Source of the DNA: Glacieibacterium sp965200405
GTDB lineage: Bacteria; Pseudomonadota; Alphaproteobacteria; Sphingomonadales; Sphingomonadaceae
Reading direction: 5' to 3'
Assembly: GCF_965200405.1 (NCBI RefSeq)
Contig: NZ_OZ241356.1
Location: 1,922,001-1,986,000, forward strand
DNA length: 64,000 nt
Shown here one piece after another: positions 1 through 9,209 of this stretch (position 1 is the first letter of the stretch; each line of letters opens with the position of its first letter). The position numbers and the translations under genes are program-made. The notes under the pieces were generated by a model. It had not been told where the DNA came from. It worked only from the letters and a program-made list of their open reading frames with translations, and ran no database searches.

Positions 1-705
1 GTCGACCGGCCCGGTCCAGATCAGCCGCTTGAACGTCACCTCGTTGCGGATGTCGGCATAGTCGGTCTGCGTCATCACCTTGATGTTGGGGTGATCGAGC
101 ATCTTCTCGAACATGCGCGTGTAGCCGTTCTTGGGCATGTACTGGAATTCGTCGGTGAAATAGCGGTCGTCGCGGTTGGTCCGGGTCGGGACGCGCGCCG
201 TCACCGACTTGTCGAGCTCGCTCGGGTCCATCGCCCACTGCTTGCGGGTATAGCCCTGGAAGAACTTCTCATACAGCTCGCGACCGACGACGGAGACGAC
301 GACATCCTCGGACGTCTTGATCTCGGCGGGGTGCTCGGCGCGCGCGGCGAACCAGGCGGGCAATTCCTCGCTGGTCAGGTTCAGGTTGTAGAGCTTGTTG
401 ATGGTGTCGAGGTTGATCGGGATCGGTACTTCCATGCCGTCGACGATGCCGCGAACCTTGTGCTCGTACTTCCGCCACTCGGTGAACTGCGACAGATGGT
501 CGAAGATCATCTGCGAATTGGTGTGGAAGATGTGCGGGCCGTACTGGTGGATCAGCAGGCCGTCGTCGTTGTAGCGGTCATAGGCATTGCCGCCGATATG
601 CGGCCGACGGTCGATGACCAGCACCTTCTCGTCGCGCTGGGTCGCGATGCGTTCGGCAAGGGTGGCACCGGCAAAGCCTGCGCCGACGATCACCCAGTCA
701 AACAT
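1..705 (-). CDS. glf: UDP-galactopyranose mutase, C-terminus cut by window edge
   Basis: Flavoenzyme that converts UDP-galactopyranose to UDP-galactofuranose, the donor for cell-surface glycans. The visible 235 residues begin MFDWVIVGAGFAGATLAERI, a Rossmann FAD-binding GxGxxG start, followed by the family hallmark GGNAYDR at about residues 38-44 and the conserved IHQYGPHIFHT stretch. The reading frame is open to base 1, so the C-terminal part lies outside the window. The ATG at 705 overlaps the end of the upstream glycosyltransferase by 8 bases, which points to one operon for galactofuranose glycan synthesis. Identification is firm from these motifs. Confidence 0.95.
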   Translation of the reverse strand, partial: MFDWVIVGAGFAGATLAERIATQRDEKVLVIDRRPHIGGNAYDRYNDDGLLIHQYGPHIFHTNSQMIFDHLSQFTEWRKYEHKVRGIVDGMEVPIPINLDTINKLYNLNLTSEELPAWFAARAEHPAEIKTSEDVVVSVVGRELYEKFFQGYTRKQWAMDPSELDKSVTARVPTRTNRDDRYFTDEFQYMPKNGYTRMFEKMLDHPNIKVMTQTDYADIRNEVTFKRLIWTGPVD

Positions 706-1891
706 TTTCGCTCTCCATGATCAGGGTCGCCGAAGGTTCGGCGTCCAGAATTTCGTTCATCCGGGCGTGCATCGCCGCCCAGGTGCGGTCCCATGAACCC
801 TGCGCCAGCTGCGCATCGACCTTGGCCAGCCACTCCGTGCGGGGACGGCTCAGCAGGGTCTCGACGGCGGCGACGGTCTCGTCCGCGGTGGTTGCGATCT
901 CGACGAGGCCGGCTTCGCCGTAGGGGCGGATGACATCGCGGATCGCGGTCGACACGACCGGCAGGCCGGCGGCGAGGAATTCAGGCGTCTTGGTCGGCGA
1001 AATGTAGCGCGTCGCCTCGTTGATCGCGAAGGGCATCCAACCGATGTCCCAGTTCGCCAGATACGCCGGCAAATCGGCATATCCCTTGCCGCCGAGCCAG
1101 TGGATATTGGCGGCCTGGGGCAGGGTGGCCGGGTCGATCTTGACCACCGGGCCGATCATGACGAACTGCCAGTCGGGGCGCTGGGCGGCGACCTGGCCAA
1201 GCAGCTCGATGTCGAAACGCTCGTCGATGACGCCGAAGAAACCGAGGCGCGGATGGGCGACGGCGCCCTGGTCCGCCGGGTCCGGCAGTCCGGCGCGGGC
1301 CTTGGCGAAATGCGCGGTGTCGATGCTCGATGGGAAGCAGTGGATGTTGGCGTGGCGGTGTGCCGCAGCCTCGTGCATCGAGGCGCCGCCGGTGAACACC
1401 ACGTCGGCCAGGTCGAGCAATTCCTGCTCCAGCGCCAGCAGCAGCGGCGGGGCATTCTGGAAAGCCGACAGTTCGTCCATCTTGTCGAAGACGATCAGGT
1501 CGGCGGGAACGTGGCGGCTGAACGCCAGCGCCATCGGGGTGTAGAACCACAGTACCAGCGGTGCACCTGCGGCGTCGGCGACAAGGCCGTCGAGGATATT
1601 GCGCTGGTGGTCGACGACGGTCGCCTCGGGCGTGCCGTGCGGCACGATCGGCTGGACGACACTGACATTACCGGGGCGCTCGCCGGTTTCGACGCGGGGT
1701 TCGCCACCATCGACCCAGATCGGCTCTTCGACGAAGATTACATCGAAGTCGGTGGCTGCCCGGGTCAGCAGATGCTGCGGGCGCTGCGTCACGAAGTCCC
1801 AACGGAGGTGCGAAAGCACGATGAGCGTCGGTTTCGCTGACTTGGTGGCCAGCGTCGGGCTCAGTACCGCAGGCGCGGCGCATTCCGTCAT
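698..1891 (-). CDS. Glycosyltransferase, GT1/GT4-like, paired with glf
   Basis: 397 residues. The N-terminal part (LIVLSHLRWDFVTQRPQHLL, about 23-42) matches glycosyltransferases commonly found beside glf. A GT-B C-terminal half includes FFGVIDERFD (about 220) and YISPTKTPEFLAAGLPVVST (about 310-330), the latter resembling the nucleotide-sugar-binding region of GT-B enzymes. It probably transfers a sugar, perhaps galactofuranose made by the downstream mutase, onto an extracellular glycan; the sugar and acceptor are inferred only from context. No signal peptide is seen. It runs directly into glf with an 8-base overlap. Confidence 0.8.
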   Translation of the reverse strand: MTECAAPAVLSPTLATKSAKPTLIVLSHLRWDFVTQRPQHLLTRAATDFDVIFVEEPIWVDGGEPRVETGERPGNVSVVQPIVPHGTPEATVVDHQRNILDGLVADAAGAPLVLWFYTPMALAFSRHVPADLIVFDKMDELSAFQNAPPLLLALEQELLDLADVVFTGGASMHEAAAHRHANIHCFPSSIDTAHFAKARAGLPDPADQGAVAHPRLGFFGVIDERFDIELLGQVAAQRPDWQFVMIGPVVKIDPATLPQAANIHWLGGKGYADLPAYLANWDIGWMPFAINEATRYISPTKTPEFLAAGLPVVSTAIRDVIRPYGEAGLVEIATTADETVAAVETLLSRPRTEWLAKVDAQLAQGSWDRTWAAMHARMNEILDAEPSATLIMESENV

Positions 1892-2036
1892 CGGAACTCC
1901 CGGTTAGAGTGCAAATCTGCAGGTTGGCCCGTCGGCGGGCCTGCGCCGGAAAGGCACATATCGACAACGGACGGTCCCCGGATTCGTTCCGATGATGCGC
2001 GCAACGATGCTGCGGTGCAACATTTGTCGCAGGCAG

Positions 2037-2909
2037 CTAGCTGGCGCGGTGCTCCAGCCGGGCTGCGAAGCGCCGCAGCCGATGCGCCTCGTCGACGTGC
2101 AGGTTCTCGACGATCCGCCCTTCGAAACTGGTGACGCCGAGACCCTGGGCCAAGGCCGCCTCGTGCGCGGCGATCAGCCCCTCGGCGTGGCGCAATTCAT
2201 CCGCCGAGGGGGCGAAGACGGCGTTGACGATGTCGACTTGTCCAGGATGTATCAAGGTCTTGCCGTCGAACCCGAAGGCCCGGGCCTGCACCGCCTCGGC
2301 CCGCAGCCCATCGTCGTTGCGGATGTCGGTGTAGATCCCGTCGAACACCGGGATTCCGGCCGCGCGCGCCGCCACGACCAGCGCGCCCATGCTGTAGAAC
2401 AGCGGTGCCCGGCCGGCGTCGGGGCGCAGGTGCAGCTCCTTGGTCAGGTCGGCGAAACCCGCCACCAGGCCGCGAATGCCCGGCGTTGCGGCAATCGTTG
2501 CGACCGCAAGCACGGCCCGCGGCGTCTCGATCATCGCCCATACCGGCCTGCCGCCCGCCAGCGCCACGGCCCGCCCGGCATCGGCGGCGCTATCGACCTT
2601 GGGCACGACGATGCCCGCGATATCGGCCCCGGAGGCGGCGGCGAAATCATCCGCCGACCATTCGGTGTCGAGGCCGTTGACCCGCAACAGCACCTCGCGG
2701 TGGCCCCACCCGCCGGCCGTCGTCGCCGCGACCGCCGCCGCCCGCGCCGCCGCCTTCATGCCGGGCGCCACCGAATCCTCCAGGTCGAGGATGATGCAAT
2801 CGGCGTCGAGGGTCCGCGCCTTCGCCACCGCGCTGTCGCGGATCGCGGGAAGGTACAGGACCGTACGGCGGGGGCAGTCGGCGTCGATCTCGGTCACGGC
2901 GGCTCTCAT
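2037..2909 (-). CDS. CitE/HpcH-HpaI family lyase (citrate lyase beta-like)
   Basis: 290 residues of the CitE-like TIM-barrel family, which cleaves or forms acyl-CoA thioesters of malate, citramalate or beta-methylmalate in a Mg-dependent reaction. Visible markers are RRTVLYLPA near the N-terminus, IILDLEDSVAPGMK (acidic metal-binding region, about 39-52), LLRVNGLDTEWSADD, IVVPKVDSA and FDGKTLIHPGQ near residue 215. It is a stand-alone gene with no citrate lyase alpha or gamma partner nearby, so a malyl-CoA or citramalyl-CoA lyase type is more likely than true citrate lyase. I took the ATG; a GTG one codon upstream is also possible. Confidence 0.8.
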   Translation of the reverse strand: MRAAVTEIDADCPRRTVLYLPAIRDSAVAKARTLDADCIILDLEDSVAPGMKAAARAAAVAATTAGGWGHREVLLRVNGLDTEWSADDFAAASGADIAGIVVPKVDSAADAGRAVALAGGRPVWAMIETPRAVLAVATIAATPGIRGLVAGFADLTKELHLRPDAGRAPLFYSMGALVVAARAAGIPVFDGIYTDIRNDDGLRAEAVQARAFGFDGKTLIHPGQVDIVNAVFAPSADELRHAEGLIAAHEAALAQGLGVTSFEGRIVENLHVDEAHRLRRFAARLEHRAS

Positions 2910-2976
2910 CACGATTTCGCATCCGTCCTGCCAGCGGGCGCGCTATAAGACCAGCAGGCGTACGGGGGAGTATCGA

Positions 2977-3930
2977 ATGACCGAAGGTGTATTTGCGATA
3001 TTTCTGCTGGTCGTCGCGGTTTTCGCGGTCAGTCAGGCAGTCGTCGTCGTGCGGCAGGGCTTCGAATATACCCTGGAGCGCTTCGGCCGCTTTACCATGA
3101 CGCTGCGCCCCGGCTTCAGCCTGATCATCCCCTTCGTCGACCGCGTCGGCCGCCGCATCAACATGATGGAACAGGTCCTCGACATCCCGGGCCAGGAGAT
3201 CATCACCAAGGACAACGCCATCGTCGCCGTCGACGGCGTGGTCTTCTACCAGGTCCTCGACGCCGCCAAGGCAGCCTATGAAGTCAGTGACTTATATTCC
3301 GCCATCGTCAATCTCACGACGACCAATCTCCGCACCGTCATGGGCTCCATGGACCTCGACGAAACCCTCTCAAAACGCGACGCAATCAACGCCAAACTGC
3401 TCATAGTCGTCGACCAGGCAACCCACCCCTGGGGCATAAAAATCACCCGCGTCGAATTGAAAGACATCCGCCCTCCCGCCGACATCGTCAACGCCATGGG
3501 CCGCCAGATGAAAGCCGAGCGCGAGAAGCGCGCCAACATCCTGGAAGCCGAGGGCTCCCGCGCCAGCGCCATCCTGCGCGCCGAGGGCGAGAAGGCATCG
3601 CAGATCCTGGAGGCCGAGGGGCGGCGTGAAGCAGCGTTCCGCGATGCCGAGGCGCGCGAGCGCTCCGCAGAGGCCGAGGCCAAGGCGACGACGCTGGTGT
3701 CGGAAGCGATCGCCGGCGGCAATCCGCAGGCGCTGAACTATTTCGTCGCGCAGAAATATGTTGAGGCGATGCAGGCGTTCGCGACATCGCCCAACGCCAA
3801 GACGATCTTCATGCCGATCGAGGCGTCGGCGCTGGTCGGCTCGCTCGGCGGCATCGGCGAACTGGTCAAGGCAGTGCGCACCGAGCCGTCGGTACCGCGG
3901 TCCAGCGTCCCGTCGGTGCCGCGGGGATGA
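2977..3930 (+). CDS. SPFH/Band 7 membrane protein (stomatin/QmcA-like)
   Basis: 317 residues. One N-terminal membrane segment (about 4-24) is followed by the SPFH domain (VVVRQGFEYTLERFGRF to about 200) and a long Ala/Glu-rich coiled coil (about 175-245) containing repeated ILEAEG/ILRAEG units. The family forms large membrane-anchored cages linked to protease regulation and membrane microdomains. The stop overlaps the start of the following NfeD gene by 4 bases, the usual stomatin-NfeD pairing, which supports the call. The ATG at 2977 follows a GGGGGAG Shine-Dalgarno-like stretch. Confidence 0.93.
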   Translation: MTEGVFAIFLLVVAVFAVSQAVVVVRQGFEYTLERFGRFTMTLRPGFSLIIPFVDRVGRRINMMEQVLDIPGQEIITKDNAIVAVDGVVFYQVLDAAKAAYEVSDLYSAIVNLTTTNLRTVMGSMDLDETLSKRDAINAKLLIVVDQATHPWGIKITRVELKDIRPPADIVNAMGRQMKAEREKRANILEAEGSRASAILRAEGEKASQILEAEGRREAAFRDAEARERSAEAEAKATTLVSEAIAGGNPQALNYFVAQKYVEAMQAFATSPNAKTIFMPIEASALVGSLGGIGELVKAVRTEPSVPRSSVPSVPRG

Positions 3931-4379
3931 GCGGTTTCGTGCTGACGCCCTGGGTCTGGCTGGTCGCCGCGGCGATCCTGGCCGGGCTGGAGATCGTCAC
4001 GCCGGGCGCGTTCATGATCTGGCTGGCCGGCGCGTCGGTGGTCAGCGCGCTGATCGGCGCACTGTTCGCGCCGGCATGGGAAACGCAGCTGATGCTGTTC
4101 GTCGTGTTGGCGGTGGTGTCGGTGATCTGCGGCCGCCTGTGGGTCGGGCGCCGCCCGCCGGTGACGCACGAGCCGGGGTTGAACCGGCGGTCGGACCGCA
4201 TGGTCGGCGCGGTGGTGGTCGTGGTCGATGCGATCAGCGGCGGCGCGGGGCGGGTCCAGGTTGGGGACTCACCATGGCCGTGCACCGGGCCGGACTTGCC
4301 GGTGGGGGCGAAGGCGCGGGTGGTGCGCGTCGAGGGAACGACCTTGGTGGTCGATCAGGCGGTTAGCGCGAGCGGGTGA
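3927..4379 (+). CDS. NfeD family membrane protein
   Basis: 150 residues with two or three N-terminal membrane helices (about 8-75) and a C-terminal OB-fold soluble domain (about 92-145, ending VGAKARVVRVEGTTLVV). This is the short NfeD type, which partners SPFH proteins. It is translationally coupled to the Band 7 gene through an ATGA overlap at 3927-3930. The precise role of short NfeD proteins is not well defined; a structural partner role for the SPFH oligomer is the usual inference. Confidence 0.9.
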   Translation: MSGFVLTPWVWLVAAAILAGLEIVTPGAFMIWLAGASVVSALIGALFAPAWETQLMLFVVLAVVSVICGRLWVGRRPPVTHEPGLNRRSDRMVGAVVVVVDAISGGAGRVQVGDSPWPCTGPDLPVGAKARVVRVEGTTLVVDQAVSASG

Positions 4380-4560
4380 GCGGTAGGCCTGAGGCCTGAC
4401 GAGGCAGGCAGGAAGCGGAAGGGAGTCGTGGCGAAGCCACGCCGTCGGACGGGTTCGGGCGGAAGGTGCGCCCGACCCGCCGGCCGCGCTGGCGCGAGTC
4501 CGAGCGCTGCGCGGCAGACGCTCCGCGTCTTCCTTGCTGCGCGCGGCCGCGCTGCGTGGT

Positions 4561-4955
<395 letters not shown>

Positions 4956-5031
4956 AGTGCTAGGGCATGTGCCGCCGCTTGCCAAGCGTGGTGGCGCCGC
5001 CGTAATGGGCGGGTTCGTTTGGAGTGACAGC

Positions 5032-5265
5032 ATGCGCCTGCCTATCGCCTTGATGCTGGTCCTCGCCGTGGCCGGTTGCGCCAGTGTCCGCAAGGGGCTG
5101 GGATCGTACCAGCAGGTCGCCGACAAGGGCGTCGGGTTGAATACCGCCGCCGCGACCGAGAGCGCGCCGGCGCCGTCGAAGAAGGACAGCAAGAAGCCCG
5201 AGCTACCCGGCGGCCTGGGTGGTGACACCGCGCATCCGGCGTACAGCGCCATGCCGCAAAGCTGA
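5032..5265 (+). CDS. Small lipoprotein, function unknown
   Basis: 77 residues. The signal peptide ends in a lipobox LAVAGC with the lipidated Cys at residue 16. The mature part is short and polar (Lys/Pro-rich KKDSKKPELPGG) with no recognisable domain. It starts about 75 bases beyond the 5' end of rnpB on the opposite strand, so the two are divergent. Probably a membrane-anchored periplasmic lipoprotein; I do not recognise a family. The ATG was chosen because it begins the signal peptide. Confidence 0.7.
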   Translation: MRLPIALMLVLAVAGCASVRKGLGSYQQVADKGVGLNTAAATESAPAPSKKDSKKPELPGGLGGDTAHPAYSAMPQS

Positions 5266-5421
5266 GTGCGCGCCGCCCGGCCACGGACCGCGGCGAAACA
5301 GTCTTGGCTGATGATCGCCGTGCAGGTCGTGGCGATCGGCTCTGTGTTCGCTTGGGTGATCATGTTGGCGTTCGGCAATTACTACGTCTCGATCGACCGA
5401 GCATTCGGCGGTGGGGCATGA
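5266..5421 (+). CDS. Possible tiny one-helix membrane protein (or 5' part of a split gene)
   Basis: A GTG immediately after the preceding stop opens a 51-codon frame encoding KQSWLMIAVQVVAIGSVF and on through a clear hydrophobic helix (about residues 15-36), then FGNYYVSIDRAFGGGA. The stop overlaps the next small membrane ORF by 11 bases in another frame. It may be a genuine tiny membrane protein, or the N-terminal half of a single membrane protein that continues at 5411 after a frameshift. Not recognised as a family. Confidence 0.4.
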   Translation: MRAARPRTAAKQSWLMIAVQVVAIGSVFAWVIMLAFGNYYVSIDRAFGGGA

Positions 5422-5671
5422 CGCCCTGCTGAAGACCGGGGACGGCAGCGCCTATGTCACGGCGTCGCAACTGTTCTGGACGCGTACGATGTTGTTCCCA
5501 GTGTGGGTGATCGGCGCCGGGGCGTTCGCCTGGATGCAGTCGTTCTGCGGCAACATCAACGACTGGCCGCACCTGAGCGGGCGCAAGCGGACGCTGCTGG
5601 TCGCGCTGGTGATCGGCTGGGTGATGCTGCATTTCTACGGCACCGACCTGGTCGCGATGCTGCTCGACTAG
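5411..5671 (+). CDS. Small membrane protein, function unknown
   Basis: 86 residues from a GTG start. Two hydrophobic segments are visible, about 25-42 (TMLFPVWVIGAGAFAWM) and about 61-78 (LLVALVIGWVMLHFYG), separated by a polar loop. No family recognised. It overlaps the preceding 51-codon frame and its last 4 bases overlap the end of the convergent amidase gene. Together with the preceding ORF it could form one three-helix protein if a frameshift or sequencing error lies near 5411-5421. Confidence 0.55.
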   Translation: MGHDALLKTGDGSAYVTASQLFWTRTMLFPVWVIGAGAFAWMQSFCGNINDWPHLSGRKRTLLVALVIGWVMLHFYGTDLVAMLLD

Positions 5672-6327
5672 CGGAGCAGGGCGAACAGCAGCGCGCGACT
5701 TTCGGCGTCGATTACCCCGGAGAAGTTGCGGGGGCGGAAGCGGCGCTGGAAGGCGGAGACCGCGGCGACCGGCGCGCTGACGTCATAGCCGAAACGCGAC
5801 AGGGCGGCGAGGAAGCCGGCCTCAGTCCAGTCGGGGTCGAGGCCGACTTCGGGGATCGGCAAGGCCAGTCCGGCGGCGGCGAGGCGCGGCCAGTCGAACA
5901 GCTCGCCCGGATCGATTTTCCGCAACGGCGCGATATCGCTGTGGCCGACGATCATGGCGGGGGAAATGGCATGGCGTTCGGCAATGTCGCGGACCAGTGA
6001 CTCGACGGTGGCCATCTGGGGTTCGGGGAAGGGGCGGTAGCCGAATTCATGGCCGGGGTTGACGATCTCGATGCCGATGCTGGCGGAGTTGACGTCGGTG
6101 ATGCTGCGCCAGAATGATTTGCCGGCGTGCCAGGCGCGGTCCTTTTCGGCGACGAGTATGAACACTTCACCGTCCTCGACGACGACGTAATGGGCGGAAA
6201 CTTTGGCGACGGGGTCGGTGAGGCGGTCGATCGCGGCGGGGGCGGTGGGCATGCCGGTATAGTGTAATACTATCATGGAGATAGCTTGCGTGCGGGTGTC
6301 GAAGTTGGGGCTGGGGCAGGGGATCAT
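5668..6327 (-). CDS. N-acetylmuramoyl-L-alanine amidase, AmpD-like (Amidase_2)
   Basis: 219 residues. Zinc amidase that cleaves the bond between muramic acid or anhydromuramic acid and the stem peptide during peptidoglycan recycling. Candidate Zn ligands are H22 (VLHYTGM), H129 (IVGHSDIAP) and D139 (RKIDPGELF), the AmpD pattern. Residues about 155-219 look like a C-terminal peptidoglycan-binding domain (FQRRFRP). No clear signal peptide, so a cytoplasmic recycling role is likely. The ATG at 6327 overlaps the stop of the upstream EamA gene, so it is the last gene of a three-gene operon. Confidence 0.88.
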   Translation of the reverse strand: MIPCPSPNFDTRTQAISMIVLHYTGMPTAPAAIDRLTDPVAKVSAHYVVVEDGEVFILVAEKDRAWHAGKSFWRSITDVNSASIGIEIVNPGHEFGYRPFPEPQMATVESLVRDIAERHAISPAMIVGHSDIAPLRKIDPGELFDWPRLAAAGLALPIPEVGLDPDWTEAGFLAALSRFGYDVSAPVAAVSAFQRRFRPRNFSGVIDAESRALLFALLR

Positions 6328-7199
6328 GCGGCGGCCTTGGTGTCGCGGGCGCGGGCGGTGCGGAAGGTGATGATGGCGATGCCGGCGAGCGTTACCAGCC
6401 CGCCGGCGACCATGACCAGGGTGACCGGGATTTCGAACACCAGCACCGCGACGATCACCGACAGCAGCGGCGCGGCGAGGGTCAGCGGCGCGACGGTCGA
6501 GACCGGGTAGCGCTGGAACAGCCAGGTCATGCCGCCGTGGCCGATCAGCGAGGCGCCGATCGCGCTGTATGCCAGCCACGCCCAGATGTGCCACGGGATG
6601 GTCGGGAGGACGGCGAAGGAGCCAGGCTCGAAATACCAGCTCGCGGCGGCGAGGATCGGCACGCTGACCGCCGCGAGCCAGCCGTGGATGGTCAGCGTGA
6701 AGATGCCGGGCAGGCGCCGGAACAGCAAATTGCCGACCGCCCAGCAGAACGTCGCGGCGACGGTCAGCAGCAGCCCGACGCGCTCGTCGAGGATGTGCGG
6801 GTCGAAGGCCAGCATCGCCACCCCGCCGAACGCCAGCGCGATGCCCATGATGCGGACCCAGCGGATGCGCTCGCGGTAGAAGATCACCGCCAGGATCAGG
6901 CTGAACGGCACACCGAGCTGCCCGGCGATGGCCAGCGCCGAGACATTGTCCGCCATGCTGTAGGACAGTGCGCCGAGCCCCATGAACAAGGCCCCCGCGA
7001 CGACGCCGGTGAGTGCGACGCGCCCCATCTGGCCGGGCAGCCAGCGCAGCCACGGCAGGCAGACGATCAGCACGATCGAATAGCGCAGGGTCACCGCGAG
7101 CAGCGGCGGCATCGCGGTCACCGCGATCTTGAGGGCGATGACGTTGATCGACCAGACGATGTTGATGATGGCGACGGCGAGCAGGTGGATCGGCTTCAC
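6324..7199 (-). CDS. EamA/DMT family transporter
   Basis: 291 residues with about ten hydrophobic segments arranged as two five-helix EamA repeats (1-140 and 150-285). Members export metabolites or amino acids; the substrate cannot be read from sequence. GTG start, overlapping the stop of the DnaJ-like gene (GTGA). Its own stop overlaps the amidase start. Placement between a chaperone-like gene and a cell-wall amidase does not define its substrate. Confidence 0.87.
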   Translation of the reverse strand: MKPIHLLAVAIINIVWSINVIALKIAVTAMPPLLAVTLRYSIVLIVCLPWLRWLPGQMGRVALTGVVAGALFMGLGALSYSMADNVSALAIAGQLGVPFSLILAVIFYRERIRWVRIMGIALAFGGVAMLAFDPHILDERVGLLLTVAATFCWAVGNLLFRRLPGIFTLTIHGWLAAVSVPILAAASWYFEPGSFAVLPTIPWHIWAWLAYSAIGASLIGHGGMTWLFQRYPVSTVAPLTLAAPLLSVIVAVLVFEIPVTLVMVAGGLVTLAGIAIITFRTARARDTKAAA

Positions 7200-7906
7200 G
7201 TCCGGTTCCGCGTCAGCGCGCCATAGGCGAGGTTGATCGCCGCCATGCGGTCCTCGGCGACGCGGATGAACTCGGGCGGGGTGCCGCCGGCCATGTGGCG
7301 GTCGGGGTGGTAGGTCTTGACCAGGCGGCGATAAGCGGCGCGCACCGTCTCCAGGTCGCTACCGGGCGGCACGTCGAGAACCGCATAGGGATCGTCGGGT
7401 GCCGGCGCGAGATGGCGGGCACGGATGCGGGCATAGCCCGGCGCGTCGAAGCCGAAGCGCGCCGCCACGGTCTCCAGATAGGCGAGCTCCGCCGGGTGAA
7501 AACCATCGATCTTGGCGATCAGCAAAAGTGCTTCGAGGAGGTCCTCCAGCACCGGCGAGCCCGCGCCGAGCAGCGACGCCGCCTGGTCGGCATAGGCCTC
7601 GAAGCCGTTCACCGAGCCCTGCGCCAGCCGGTAGAAGCGCGTCGCATTGGCGCGCTCCTTGTCGGGCACCTGGAACAGGCGTTCGAAGGCGGCGAACTCG
7701 GCCGGCGAGGCGACCCCGTCGGCGCGCGCCATCTTTGCGGCCAGCGCGATCGCGGCGATGGTGAAGGCAACTTGGCGCCGCTCCGGCGAGGCGACGCGGC
7801 GCAGCACGATGTCGCCCGACGCGCCTGCCGACCCGGCGAGCGCGGCAAAGGGACCACCGAGCAACAGCCCGGCAGCGGTGCCGATCACCTTGCCCCAAAC
7901 GCTCAA
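7196..7906 (-). CDS. DjlA/TerB-like protein with C-terminal J domain
   Basis: About 236 residues. The start SVWGKVIGTAAGLLLGGPF is a glycine-rich hydrophobic N-terminus typical of DjlA-like proteins. A TerB-like helical domain occupies about 45-150, and a J domain lies at the C-terminus (about 170-232, YAVLDVPPG to the HPD motif in TYHPDRH). It is probably a DnaK co-chaperone at the membrane. I chose the TTG at 7906, which has a GGAG about 10 bases upstream and gives the family-like N-terminus; an in-frame ATG at 7972 would add an unlikely polar extension. Last bases overlap the EamA start. Confidence 0.8.
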   Translation of the reverse strand: MSVWGKVIGTAAGLLLGGPFAALAGSAGASGDIVLRRVASPERRQVAFTIAAIALAAKMARADGVASPAEFAAFERLFQVPDKERANATRFYRLAQGSVNGFEAYADQAASLLGAGSPVLEDLLEALLLIAKIDGFHPAELAYLETVAARFGFDAPGYARIRARHLAPAPDDPYAVLDVPPGSDLETVRAAYRRLVKTYHPDRHMAGGTPPEFIRVAEDRMAAINLAYGALTRNRT

Positions 7907-7986
7907 ACTGCCACCCGCTCCGATCTTGACGCGTTCCGGTCTTAGGCGATTAGCTGCCTCTGAACCACCCACCCGAAAGGACCAAC

Positions 7987-8643
7987 ATGCCCCGCGTCAT
8001 CATCATCGGAGCCAGCCGCGGCATCGGGCTGGAGCTGGCCCGCCAATATGCGGGCGCTGGCTGGGAGGTGCTGGCGACGGTGCGACGCGACGCCGACCTG
8101 CCGGAGATCGCCGGCGTCACCGGTGCGGTCGCCGACATGCTCGACGAGGATTCGCTGGCGAAGGTCGCGGCGCAGGCGGGTAGCGGCTGGGACGTGCTGA
8201 TCGTCAACGCCGGGGTCAACGTCGTCGATACCAACCTCGCATCGCTGGTCGCCGACGACTGGACGCGGGTGATGACGACCAATGCGCTCGGCCCGATGCT
8301 GGTGGCGCGACAGCTGGGCGGCGCGGTCAAGGACGGCGGCACGATCGCGGCGCTGTCGTCGACGATGGGCTCGATCACCCAGGGCGGTGGCGGCTATTAC
8401 GCCTATCGCATGTCGAAGGCGGCGCTCAACATGGGGCTGATGAACCTGTCGCAGGAACTGCGGCCGCGGCGGATCAAGGTCGTCGCGCTCCACCCCGGCT
8501 GGGTCAAGACCGACATGGGCGGCGCCAGCGCAGCGGTCGAGATCCCCGATTCGGTCAGCGGCCTGCGCCGCGTCATCGACACTTTGCCCGGTGGCAAGGC
8601 GGCGCAGTACCTCGACTATCAGGGCGCCGTATTGCCCTGGTAG
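7987..8643 (+). CDS. Short-chain dehydrogenase/reductase
   Basis: 218 residues of the classical SDR type. NAD(P)-binding motif GASRGIGLE (about 8-16), the NAG motif (VNAGVN, about 74-79), a serine before YYAYRMSKAAL carrying the catalytic YxxxK (about 138-142), and HPGWVKTDMGG. Reaction unknown; the family reduces carbonyls or oxidises alcohols. Monocistronic, divergent from the DnaJ-like gene. Its 3' end overlaps the convergent chpT by 25 bases. Confidence 0.9.
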   Translation: MPRVIIIGASRGIGLELARQYAGAGWEVLATVRRDADLPEIAGVTGAVADMLDEDSLAKVAAQAGSGWDVLIVNAGVNVVDTNLASLVADDWTRVMTTNALGPMLVARQLGGAVKDGGTIAALSSTMGSITQGGGGYYAYRMSKAALNMGLMNLSQELRPRRIKVVALHPGWVKTDMGGASAAVEIPDSVSGLRRVIDTLPGGKAAQYLDYQGAVLPW

Positions 8644-9209
8644 GCGGTCAGCGTCAGGCCGTCCGCGTCCTGATCGATGCGGATGGTCAGGCCGGCGGCG
8701 GCGGCCTGCGCGGCGATCACCCCGGCGATGGCGAGGCGCGTGGTGACCGGCGGCGACCCGCCGCCGAGCACGTCGGCCAGGTCGGGATCGATCGCCAGCA
8801 CCGATGCATCGACGCGGACCTTGCCCTGGGTGATGGTCAGGCGTCCGCCCCGCCCGGCCGCGTCGGCGGCGATGATACCGAGGCCGGTGGTCAGCTCGGC
8901 GACGCCTGCAGGCCAGTCGTCGCTGCCGCCGGCCCAGTCGAGCTCCAGCCCCTCGTGCGACTTCAGCCAATCCACGAACAGCTCGCGCGCGACACCGCTG
9001 GAGGCGGGTTCGTTGCTGGGCGCGAGGGTGAAGCGGTACAGGCGCAGGTTGGCGCTGAGGCTGGCGGCGCTGTCGGTGACGAGCGACAGGAGCTCGGGGT
9101 CGCTGCCGTCCGCCATCATGTCGAGCGCCGTCGTCACCGCGCCCACCGGGCCGGCGAAATCATGGCACAGGCGCCGGGCAACCAGCGAAGCAAGCGCAGC
9201 CTGGGTCAT
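8619..9209 (-). CDS. chpT: Histidine phosphotransferase ChpT
   Basis: 196 residues. ChpT relays phosphate from the hybrid kinase CckA to the response regulators CtrA and CpdR, controlling the cell cycle and, in several alphaproteobacteria, motility and GTA expression. The N-terminus LVARRLCHDFAGPVGAV carries the phospho-accepting His at H16 in the family CHD context, followed by a degenerate GHKL-like C-terminal domain (LGIIAADAAGRGG). It is the last gene of an operon with JAMM peptidase, cold-shock and LysE genes; its ATG overlaps the lysE stop. Confidence 0.88.
   Translation of the reverse strand: MTQAALASLVARRLCHDFAGPVGAVTTALDMMADGSDPELLSLVTDSAASLSANLRLYRFTLAPSNEPASSGVARELFVDWLKSHEGLELDWAGGSDDWPAGVAELTTGLGIIAADAAGRGGRLTITQGKVRVDASVLAIDPDLADVLGGGSPPVTTRLAIAGVIAAQAAAAGLTIRIDQDADGLTLTAYQGNTAP

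Noticed and set aside
6328..7053. Extended minus-strand frame upstream of the amidase
   Set aside because: It is an out-of-frame reading of the EamA transporter gene; the amidase domain starts at 6327.
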